A stretch of DNA of 13,044 nt. Source: Clostridia bacterium. GTDB taxonomy: Bacteria > Bacillota_A > Clostridia > Oscillospirales > Acutalibacteraceae. The notes beneath the pieces are model-generated. The model ran no database searches. It saw only the letters and a list, made by a program, of their open reading frames with translations, and was not told the origin of the DNA. The position numbers and the translations under genes were made by a program. Shown here piece by piece: positions 8,052-13,044 of the stretch. Positions within the stretch are counted from its first letter, which is position 1. The number at the start of each line of letters is the position of its first letter. The DNA lies in the NCBI GenBank assembly GCA_017549665.1, contig JAFYUD010000232.1:1-13044 (forward strand), in the 5' to 3' direction.

Positions 8052-8082
8052 CTTTCTGATGATGAAATATTATAAAAAAGTA

Positions 8083-8111
8083 TTGATTTTTAATTATATC
8101 AATATTATAAT
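8083..8111 (+). promoter_or_regulatory. sigma-A promoter of ydbC
   Basis: TTGATT (8083-8088), a 17-base spacer and a consensus TATAAT (8106-8111). The start codon lies 31 bases further on, and GGGAGG is at 8130-8135. Confidence 0.85.
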
Positions 8112-8142
8112 ATAACTAAATAAAGTTACGGGAGGTAACAAC

Positions 8143-8367
8143 ATGCCTGAGTTTACTTATGAAATCGTGAAAACATTCGGCGTTATATCAGAAGGTGCCG
8201 GCGGTTGGGCAAAGGAGCTTAACCTTATCAGCTGGAACGGAAAAGAGCCCAAATACGATATCCGTGACTGGGGTCCCGATCACGAAAAAATGGGTAAGGG
8301 TGTTACTCTTACAGCTGCTGACGCAAAGGCACTCAAAGAGCTTCTTGCAGAAATCGATTTCGAATAA
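8143..8367 (+). CDS. ydbC: YdbC-family PC4-like single-stranded-DNA-binding protein
   Basis: A 74-residue protein matching the YdbC family of Firmicutes, which has the fold of the eukaryotic coactivator PC4 and whose Lactococcus member binds single-stranded DNA as a dimer. Recognisable segments are YEIVKTFGVISE (6-17), GWAKELNLISWNGKEPKYDIRDW (21-43), DHEKMGKGVTL (46-56) and a C-terminal helix ADAKALKELLAEI. The length is that of the family. ATG follows a strong GGGAGG site by seven bases, and the gene has its own promoter and terminator. It is transcribed away from the phage head operon and shares the 236-base control region with it. Its cellular job is not settled; replication, repair or transcription roles are possible. 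Whether it serves the head cassette is an open question. Confidence 0.93.
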   Translation: MPEFTYEIVKTFGVISEGAGGWAKELNLISWNGKEPKYDIRDWGPDHEKMGKGVTLTAADAKALKELLAEIDFE

Positions 8368-8387
8368 TCACAGCACAGCAAATACAT

Positions 8388-8417
8388 AAAAAAATAACCC
8401 CTGTCTTCTGACAGGGG
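8388..8417 (-). terminator. Intrinsic terminator of the putP-pyrophosphatase unit
   Basis: CCCCTGTC (8398-8405) and GACAGGGG (8410-8417) form a perfect 8-bp stem with a 4-base loop. Read on the minus strand it is followed, after TTA, by seven T residues (8388-8394). Confidence 0.85.
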
Positions 8418-8432
8418 AATGATTTATTGACG

Positions 8433-8468
8433 TCTTCGTTCCTTAAAGTGAACGGAGATTATTTTTTA
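8433..8468 (+). terminator. Intrinsic terminator of ydbC
   Basis: TCTTCGTTC (8433-8441) pairs with GAACGGAGA (8450-8458), nine pairs with one G-T, around an eight-base loop. It is followed by TTATTTTTTA on the plus strand. The T tract overlaps the last codons of the convergent pyrophosphatase gene. Confidence 0.7.
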
Positions 8469-8794
8469 TCCTGAAGCATGATGATTTCACTTTCAAAATA
8501 CTGCTCCTGAAAATGAAGAGCTGCTTTAATTTCCTCGGCTGTTAATTCTGTCCCTTCAGGCACAGCAACCCACTTATCCTCGTTATCATTGAATCTGTGA
8601 ATAACAGCCGTGACGATGCCGTCAAATTCTGTGACAGGTTCATTTATACCAAGAATATATACATCCTGCTCCTCACCGTCACCGCCCGTGACGCCTTGAG
8701 CATATCCGTAATTCACAGGATAGATCATATCATATTCAGGATGCTTGCTCCCCAACGGTCTGTCCACTGTAACCTTAACTCTGAATCTTTCCAT
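8459..8794 (-). CDS. Compact inorganic pyrophosphatase (family I)
   Basis: A 111-residue member of the short clostridial branch of soluble family I pyrophosphatases, which hydrolyse diphosphate to two phosphates and so pull biosynthetic reactions forward. The core reads VTVDRPLGSKHPEYDMIYPVNYGYAQG, then GGDGEEQDVYILG, corresponding to the family's metal-binding DxDxxD region, and DNEDKWVAVPEG. Standard enzymes are 160-220 residues; here the N-terminus and the loop with the second metal-binding aspartates are shortened, so activity should not be assumed. I chose ATG at 8792-8794 because GGAG lies five bases upstream. An upstream ATG at 8887 would overlap the end of putP, lacks family-like sequence and is unlikely. 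It lies 55 bases after putP and probably shares its message. Confidence 0.82.
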   Translation of the reverse strand: MERFRVKVTVDRPLGSKHPEYDMIYPVNYGYAQGVTGGDGEEQDVYILGINEPVTEFDGIVTAVIHRFNDNEDKWVAVPEGTELTAEEIKAALHFQEQYFESEIIMLQDKK

Positions 8795-8819
8795 ATTATC
8801 TCCGTTCATAATAACAAAT

Positions 8820-8839
8820 GGGACTGTCTGAACAGCCCC
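8820..8839. other. Hairpin between putP and the pyrophosphatase gene
   Basis: GGGACTGT and ACAGCCCC form an eight-pair stem (one G-T) around a four-base loop. On the minus strand the downstream sequence is only moderately T-rich, so it could be a leaky terminator or mRNA-stabilising hairpin that lowers expression of the second gene. On the plus strand it has a good T-rich tail but no gene to terminate. Confidence 0.5.
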
Positions 8840-8849
8840 ATTTTTATTT

Positions 8850-10349
8850 TTATTCGTCGTCTGAATCTTTTGCAGTTGCCTTTTCAAAAATGCTTACAAC
8901 CTCAGCAGAGGGAGCCTTATCGATAAGAGAAACAACAAGGCAAAGAACAAGACATACTACGAAGCCGGGAAGAAGCTCGTAAACACCTGTCTTCTCTGCA
9001 GATGAAAGTCCGAGAGCAATCCATGCGATTACAGTTGAGCCGCCGCCGATGATACCTGCGATAGCACCCTTGTATGTAAAGCGCTTCCAGAAAAGTGAAA
9101 GGATGATTACGGGACCGAATGCAGCACCGAAACCTGCCCATGCATTTTCAACAAGGCCCATAATTGTACCTGCGTTGGGATTTGCTGCAATAAAGTATGC
9201 AACAACAGCAAGAACGATAACTACTGCTCTGCCTACCCAGAGAATTTCTTTTTCTGAAGCATTCTTTCTGAATACAGGCTGGTAGATATCACTTGTAAAT
9301 GATGAAGATGCAACGAGAAGCTGTGAGTCAGCTGTACTCATAGCAGCAGCAAGAATAGCTGAAAGAAGGATACCTGCTACGAATGTGGGGAAGAGTTCAC
9401 GTACAAGAACAATGAAAATTGTTTCCTGAGTGCCTGCTTCAATAAGTTCAGGATGAAGCATTCTGCCAAGGAAAGCAATTACGATTGCTGAACCAAGTGA
9501 AAGAATAACCCAGATAATAGCAACTGTAGCAGACTTCTTGATAAGGCTTGCCTTCTTGATTGACATGAATCTTACAAGAATGTGAGGCATACCGAAGTAT
9601 CCCAGACCCCATGCCAGGCCGGAAACGATATCCTGCCAGCTTGATTCAAAGGGATTTACAATAAACTCATTTGCTGAACCGACAAAGCCTTCGTTGATAA
9701 GAGAAACATCAACATTCTTTGTCATAAGGATTACGATAGGAACAGTGATGATAGCAATAAGCATCATAAGCCCCTGGAAGAAGTCTGTCCAGCAAACAGC
9801 CTTGAAGCCGCCTGTGAATGTGTATGCAATGATGATAGCTGCAAAAATAAGAGTAGCTGTGCTCTGCTCAAGATTGGGAATAACCATTGAGAAAAGTGTG
9901 CCGCCTGCCTTGAAGCTTGATGCAACGTAAACTGTAAAGAACACTGCAAAAACAATAGCACAGATAATTCTGAGTGCAGGATTTTTACTTGCAAATCTGT
10001 TTGACAGATACTCAGGAATTGTGATTGCATCATTTGCCGCAACAGAGAATCTTCTGAGTCTCTTTGCAACAAGCAACCAGTTGAGAATTGTGCCGGCTGC
10101 AAGACCGATACCAATCCACATTTTGCCGAAGCCGAATGCAAGAATACTGCCGGGGAAGCCCATGAGCAACCATCCGCTCATGTCAGATGCCTGAGCACTC
10201 ATTGCTGTAACATAAGGTCCCATGCTTCTTCCGCCAAGGAAATAATCCTTTGCACCGCCACTTGTCTTTTTATCTTTGAAAAAGAAAACAAATCCGATAC
10301 CGAGCATTAACAACAGATATAATACAAATGCCAATACTTCTAAATTCAT
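8850..10349 (-). CDS. putP: Sodium/proline symporter PutP
   Basis: A 499-residue membrane transporter of the sodium:solute symporter family (LeuT fold, about 13 transmembrane helices) that imports proline with sodium. It aligns by eye with E. coli PutP over its length: YFLGGRSMGPYVTAMSAQASDMSGWLLMG (36-64) includes D56, equivalent to sodium-site D55; TFTGGFKAVCWTDFFQG follows; AAAMSTADSQLL carries the serine/threonine pair of the sodium site. The C-terminus is a short charged cytoplasmic tail. I prefer ATG at 10347-10349, because GAGAGGA is nine bases upstream of it but almost touches the ATG at 10358. It has its own extended -10 promoter, with a large inverted repeat just upstream, and is followed by the pyrophosphatase gene. 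Confidence 0.93.
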   Translation of the reverse strand: MNLEVLAFVLYLLLMLGIGFVFFFKDKKTSGGAKDYFLGGRSMGPYVTAMSAQASDMSGWLLMGFPGSILAFGFGKMWIGIGLAAGTILNWLLVAKRLRRFSVAANDAITIPEYLSNRFASKNPALRIICAIVFAVFFTVYVASSFKAGGTLFSMVIPNLEQSTATLIFAAIIIAYTFTGGFKAVCWTDFFQGLMMLIAIITVPIVILMTKNVDVSLINEGFVGSANEFIVNPFESSWQDIVSGLAWGLGYFGMPHILVRFMSIKKASLIKKSATVAIIWVILSLGSAIVIAFLGRMLHPELIEAGTQETIFIVLVRELFPTFVAGILLSAILAAAMSTADSQLLVASSSFTSDIYQPVFRKNASEKEILWVGRAVVIVLAVVAYFIAANPNAGTIMGLVENAWAGFGAAFGPVIILSLFWKRFTYKGAIAGIIGGGSTVIAWIALGLSSAEKTGVYELLPGFVVCLVLCLVVSLIDKAPSAEVVSIFEKATAKDSDDE

Positions 10350-10384
10350 CAGTATCATTCCTCTCTGAAAAAATTACAAATGCA

Positions 10385-10413
10385 AGTATAACATATTCAG
10401 AACAAGAATGCAA
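10385..10413 (-). promoter_or_regulatory. Extended -10 sigma-A promoter of putP
   Basis: Minus strand: -35 TTGCAT (10408-10413), 17-base spacer, -10 TATACT (10385-10390) preceded by TG one base upstream, which makes an extended -10. The inverted repeat at 10420-10449 ends six bases above the -35. Confidence 0.8.
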
Positions 10414-10419
10414 TACAGA

Positions 10420-10449
10420 ATAAAGTACAGACCGCAGTCTGTACTTTAT
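10420..10449. repeat. Perfect 13+13 bp inverted repeat upstream of putP (operator or terminator)
   Basis: ATAAAGTACAGAC (10420-10432) and GTCTGTACTTTAT (10437-10449) are exact reverse complements with a four-base centre. The size and perfection fit the operator of a dimeric regulator such as the TetR protein encoded immediately upstream. The repeat abuts the -35 of the putP promoter. On the minus strand only a short T run follows, so it is a weak candidate for a terminator of the TetR gene; both roles are possible. Confidence 0.8.
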
Positions 10450-10510
10450 ATAGTAATATTAATTTAATTCCCTATATTCCACGTTTTGCAAACAAGAACG
10501 GATTCTATAC

Positions 10511-10530
10511 TATTTTTCAGACGAAAAATA
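10511..10530. repeat. AT-rich inverted repeat just after the TetR gene
   Basis: TATTTTTC (10511-10518) and GAAAAATA (10523-10530) are perfect complements around AGAC. It lies four bases after the TetR-gene stop and lacks a T tail of its own, so it may be a weak hairpin at the mRNA end or a second binding site. Confidence 0.45.
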
Positions 10531-10533
10531 TAC

Positions 10534-11118
10534 TTAATTTTTTATACGGGTCATAAAGAAGGGCATCATTTTTGATGCAGAATCACTGAGTGAATAGTCA
10601 CCGTTACAAAGACACCAGTCATAAATTATCGCTCTTTCACAGAATGCATAATACTTGACTATCTCATTGACAGACATTTTCTTTGTTATCTGATCTCTTT
10701 CCTGACCAGCAATAACAATTTTTCTCAGCAGTCTGTAATAAACCCTGTTATGGTCAAGAAGCTGTTTTTCGTTTTTTGTAATGAGCTGAGTCGAATAAAG
10801 ACGTTTGATAAGCTCAAGGTCAACAGTATTCTCGATCATTTCAAAAAGCTTACGGTTAAGATAAAGCAAGGTCTCAACACAGTCATCAGAAAGATAGATT
10901 TCGTTTTCAAGATCTTCATATTTTTCATCGAAAAGATAAGCAAGCGAACCGAGAAGAGCATCCTTACTTTCAAAATAATGATAAAACGAGCCTTTTGAAG
11001 TGCCTGATTCAAATATTATATCTTCTATTGTGGTATTATCATAGCCATTATCATAAAACAGCTTCCATGCTGCTGAAACAATTTTACTTTTTGTATTTCG
11101 TCCGTTTTTCTTAGCCAT
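10534..11118 (-). CDS. TetR/AcrR-family transcriptional regulator
   Basis: A 194-residue one-component repressor type. The N-terminal DNA-binding domain is clear: SKIVSAAWKLFYDNGYDNTTIEDIIFESGTSKGSFYHYFESKDALL (11-56), with the recognition helix GTSKGSFYHYF. The rest is a helical ligand-binding and dimerisation domain with no recognised ligand pocket. A perfect consensus promoter places the transcript start near the GG before the start region, so ATG at 11116-11118, with GGTGA five bases upstream, is the likely start; the leader is then only about ten bases. An upstream in-frame GTG (11128-11130) would begin at the transcript 5' end. It lies directly upstream of putP on the same strand, and the 13+13 bp palindrome in between is a plausible target. 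The regulated genes and ligand are unknown. Confidence 0.92.
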   Translation of the reverse strand: MAKKNGRNTKSKIVSAAWKLFYDNGYDNTTIEDIIFESGTSKGSFYHYFESKDALLGSLAYLFDEKYEDLENEIYLSDDCVETLLYLNRKLFEMIENTVDLELIKRLYSTQLITKNEKQLLDHNRVYYRLLRKIVIAGQERDQITKKMSVNEIVKYYAFCERAIIYDWCLCNGDYSLSDSASKMMPFFMTRIKN

Positions 11119-11134
11119 TTCACTCACCACAATT

Positions 11135-11163
11135 ATTATATATCAGGTAAAAGGAAATGTCAA
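11135..11163 (-). promoter_or_regulatory. Consensus sigma-A promoter of the TetR gene
   Basis: Minus strand: TTGACA (11158-11163), 17-base spacer, TATAAT (11135-11140), a perfect match at both boxes. Expected start is about seven bases downstream, leaving a very short leader. GAAAT and ATTTC five bases apart (11154-11168) overlap the -35, a weak operator candidate. Confidence 0.9.
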
Positions 11164-11175
11164 ATTTCACATTTT

Positions 11176-12417
11176 TTACGCTCTGACAAAAACATAATAA
11201 TTAGTATCAAACCCGCCGAAACGATAATCTCCGCTTTTCCATTCGATAATCATATATTCAATTCCGTTATGAATTCTGACTTCATACTCACATGCAGACC
11301 AGTTCCACTTGCGCAAAAGATAATTTTTCGTCCAGCAGATTTGCTCCTTGCCCTCAAAAACAGCATCCTCATAAACACATCTGCATTCTCCGTCGGGGAA
11401 AAAATCAATTTCTTTAAAATACAGATCATCAGGACTTTCTTCATCTGCGGGAAATTCTGATTTCTTTCCAAGGAAGGCATACGCACGCCATTTTCCGATA
11501 ATTTTCTCATCAGTTACAAACGGCTTATCCGTATCATCCTTACGTGCAATCATTTCAGGAGTATATCGTTCGCCGTCAACTTTACGTAACGCAAGAATTG
11601 TCGGCTGTCCGCCGCGTGTTGATTCAAATTCACGAAGACTGACAACCATATAAACCCCGTCCGGCTTATATACCAGCTCATACTTATTATAAATAGGATT
11701 TATCATGTAGCCATCAATTATCAAATAATTTTTAGTCCAGCTGTAACACCAATACTTTTCACCCGCAGGCAAAAACCACAGATATTTGATATCATTTCCG
11801 TAAAAAGTCATATTGCAGAAAACATTATTATCGAAATCTTCCCTGACAGCATAATTGCCTACTATTTCCCACTTACCTATAACTTCCGGATCATCTTCAA
11901 ATGGAAGTATCGGGTCGTTAATTATTTCTTCATCACCCAGCTTTAAGATCCTGCATGATATTTCCGATTCACCGACAGAAAAAGGAGAAATTCTTTGACA
12001 ATCGGCATTTTTTATATAAGAATCAAGCTGACAGCATAAATCATATTTATCGTCATTTTTACTTGCCTTGATTTTTGCATAGTTATTTTCAAAAAATACA
12101 TTTAATTCTGCCATAATATTTTCAGCCTCCTTAAGATTTTTTATAGCTTCATTCAGCTCATCCGATTTTTTTCTGAACATGTTTTTGATTTCAATCTCAT
12201 CTGCAGAAAAAGAAATGATTTTTTTAATATCAGACAAAGAAAAACCGGCTTTTTTCAATGCAGTAATTCTTTCAAAAGTGACCTTTTGCATGGGAGAATA
12301 ATATCTGTAGCCGGTAAAAATATCAGTAAATTCGGGCACAAGCAGATTTTGTTTATCATAATGTCTGAGAACAGTTATCTTTGTATTGCAGAACTTTGCA
12401 AATTCTCCGATTTTCAT
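11176..12417 (-). CDS. MerR-family regulator with tandem C-terminal lipocalin-like repeats
   Basis: A 413-residue, unusually long MerR protein (typical 130-280). Residues 1-70 are the winged helix-turn-helix: MKIGEFAKFCNTKITVLRHYDKQNLL, GYRYYSPMQ and RITALKKAGFSLSDIKKI. A coiled coil for dimerisation follows at about 75-118. After a linker come two related C-terminal domains: the first runs from IGKW (180-183) through SWTKNYL (226-232) to LRKVD (277-281), the second from IGKW (307-310) through CWTKNYL (361-367) to the end. They look like small beta-barrel ligand sensors; that is inference from pattern and hydrophobicity. ATG at 12415-12417 has AAAGGATGTG upstream. The promoter has the 19-base spacer and dyad of MerR-controlled promoters, so the protein probably regulates itself. 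No effector gene is co-transcribed; the TetR gene 57 bases downstream has its own promoter. Confidence 0.9.
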   Translation of the reverse strand: MKIGEFAKFCNTKITVLRHYDKQNLLVPEFTDIFTGYRYYSPMQKVTFERITALKKAGFSLSDIKKIISFSADEIEIKNMFRKKSDELNEAIKNLKEAENIMAELNVFFENNYAKIKASKNDDKYDLCCQLDSYIKNADCQRISPFSVGESEISCRILKLGDEEIINDPILPFEDDPEVIGKWEIVGNYAVREDFDNNVFCNMTFYGNDIKYLWFLPAGEKYWCYSWTKNYLIIDGYMINPIYNKYELVYKPDGVYMVVSLREFESTRGGQPTILALRKVDGERYTPEMIARKDDTDKPFVTDEKIIGKWRAYAFLGKKSEFPADEESPDDLYFKEIDFFPDGECRCVYEDAVFEGKEQICWTKNYLLRKWNWSACEYEVRIHNGIEYMIIEWKSGDYRFGGFDTNYYVFVRA

Positions 12418-12445
12418 TTTTTCACATCCTTTTTAACACAATATG

Positions 12446-12476
12446 ATTATAAACCTCAAGTTAAGGTCAGAGTCAA
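12446..12476 (-). promoter_or_regulatory. MerR-type promoter/operator with 19-base spacer
   Basis: Minus strand: -35 TTGACT (12471-12476), -10 TATAAT (12446-12451), spacer 19 bases. The spacer holds an imperfect dyad, ACCTTAACTTGAGGT (12453-12467), six of seven arm positions paired, centred almost exactly between the boxes. This is the classic architecture in which a MerR dimer untwists over-long spacer DNA, pointing to autoregulation by the downstream gene. Confidence 0.85.
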
Positions 12477-12485
12477 GAGATAAAT

Positions 12486-12512
12486 AAAAAAAAGTGGCAT
12501 TACAAATGCCAC
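12486..12512 (-). terminator. Intrinsic terminator of the dCMP deaminase gene, overlapping its stop codon
   Basis: On the minus strand GTGGCATT (12505-12512) pairs perfectly with AATGCCAC (12494-12501) around a three-base loop, followed directly by eight T residues (12486-12493). The stop codon at 12500-12502 lies at the loop and 3' arm. Confidence 0.88.
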
Positions 12513-12979
12513 AAAAGCTTTTCTGCAGGAATAATTTCATATTCTTCCGCATTTTCTCCGACACGGATGTACACATTTTTAATTCCTGATTGAATTATTA
12601 ATCTGGCACAGACAGGACAGGGTCTTGACTTATAAACGGAGTTATCACTGCTTACGCCTGCAAGAAAAATTTCCGCACCAATTGTCAGATCGCGAGCACA
12701 ATTGAGCAGTGCGTTCTGTTCAGCATGAACAGCCTTGCACATACCGTAACCTTCACCCTGATGCATGTTCTGCTTAATTCTTTCACATTCACCGATATCA
12801 CAGCAGTTTTCAAAACCTCGCGGCGATCCGTTATAACCCGTAGAAACAACTATATCATCTTTTACAATCACAGCACCGTATTTTCTTTTAAGACATGTAC
12901 TTCTGTATGCAAAGGTTTCTGCAACATTCAGATAAGTATCGATTTTTGAGATTCTGTGCTTTCCCTCAGGCTTTACCAC
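12500..12979 (-). CDS. dCMP deaminase / ComEB-family cytidine deaminase
   Basis: A 159-residue zinc enzyme that deaminates dCMP to dUMP, the precursor for dTMP synthesis; the Bacillus homologue is called ComEB. The zinc and catalytic residues are present: H85-A86-E87 (VHAEQNALLNCA), where E87 is the proton shuttle, and PCPVC with C121 and C124. The N-terminal RSTCLKRKYGAVIVKDD and GYNGSPRG segments are typical of the family, and further cysteines (C59, C60, C65) in the inserted loop may bind a second zinc as in some relatives. Length is normal. The start is GTG at 12977-12979, with AGGAGGG six bases upstream. It has its own -10 box and terminator and is a single-gene unit. Confidence 0.93.
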   Translation of the reverse strand: MVKPEGKHRISKIDTYLNVAETFAYRSTCLKRKYGAVIVKDDIVVSTGYNGSPRGFENCCDIGECERIKQNMHQGEGYGMCKAVHAEQNALLNCARDLTIGAEIFLAGVSSDNSVYKSRPCPVCARLIIQSGIKNVYIRVGENAEEYEIIPAEKLLWHL

Positions 12980-13017
12980 AACGCACCCTCCTCTATAAAT
13001 GAGTTAATAACAAACAT

Positions 13018-13023
13018 ATTATA
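13018..13023 (-). promoter_or_regulatory. -10 element of the dCMP deaminase promoter
   Basis: Minus strand TATAAT preceded by TGG, an extended -10. The -35 would fall at the right edge of the window and cannot be fully read. Confidence 0.6.
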
Positions 13024-13044
13024 CCATTATTATAATATTCTACA

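Noticed and set aside
1208..8142. Attachment-site repeats or a tRNA flanking the phage block
   Set aside because: I compared both junctions by eye and saw no convincing matching direct repeat and no tRNA; an alignment against an empty site would be needed.
8195..8389. 64-residue plus-strand frame overlapping ydbC
   Set aside because: It is out of frame inside ydbC, has no ribosome site of its own and no recognisable sequence.
8459..8887. Longer 142-residue version of the pyrophosphatase starting at 8887
   Set aside because: The extra 31 residues overlap the end of putP, have no family-like sequence and lack a ribosome site; the ATG at 8794 has a good one.
10750..10998. 82-residue plus-strand frame inside the TetR gene
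   Set aside because: It lies antisense to a well-recognised TetR protein and shows only low-complexity lysine/phenylalanine-rich sequence.
1..13044. CRISPR array, insertion sequence, tRNA or rRNA
   Set aside because: No regularly spaced repeats, transposase gene, cloverleaf or rRNA-like segment was recognised on either strand.

Overview
The window looks like the chromosome of a low-to-medium GC, Gram-positive anaerobe of the class Clostridia, plausibly Oscillospiraceae/Ruminococcaceae. The grounds are strong AGGAGG-type ribosome sites, textbook sigma-A promoters, GTG and TTG starts, and a gene set (short clostridial pyrophosphatase, YdbC, ComEB-type dCMP deaminase, PutP, GlgB) familiar from gut Firmicutes. 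The genus assignment is inference. All protein-family calls are by recognition of motifs and not by database search.

Layout. (1) 1-1207, minus: the first 402 codons of glgB, the glycogen branching enzyme, with its own sigma-A promoter; the gene runs off the left edge. (2) 1379-7906, minus: nine tightly packed, intact phage head genes in canonical order: small terminase, large terminase, portal, prohead protease, decoration protein, major capsid protein and three probable connector/head-completion proteins. A strong intrinsic terminator closes the operon. No tail, tape-measure, lysis, integrase, repressor or replication gene is present on either side. (3) 7907-8142: a divergent control region with two kinds of paired palindromes. 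(4) 8143-8367, plus: ydbC, a PC4-like single-stranded-DNA-binding protein. (5) 8388-8468: back-to-back terminators facing opposite ways. (6) 8459-10349, minus: a compact family I pyrophosphatase behind the sodium/proline symporter putP. (7) 10420-10449: a perfect 13+13 bp inverted repeat upstream of the putP promoter, then a TetR-family gene with a consensus promoter. (8) 11176-12476, minus: a MerR-family regulator with two repeated C-terminal domains and a 19-bp-spacer promoter typical of MerR control. (9) 12500-12979, minus: a dCMP deaminase whose stop codon lies inside its terminator hairpin.

The most unusual feature is the capsid-only cassette. It holds what is needed in principle to build a head and pump DNA into it (packaging motor, portal, shell, protease, connectors). 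It is set between ordinary metabolic genes, has its own terminator and shows no decay. It could be a domesticated head/packaging module (gene-transfer-agent-like, or like capsid-forming satellites that borrow tails), or the remnant of a prophage whose other genes were lost. The remaining genes are ordinary housekeeping and regulatory functions. The two regulators carry readable operator candidates: MerR on its own promoter, and TetR possibly on putP.
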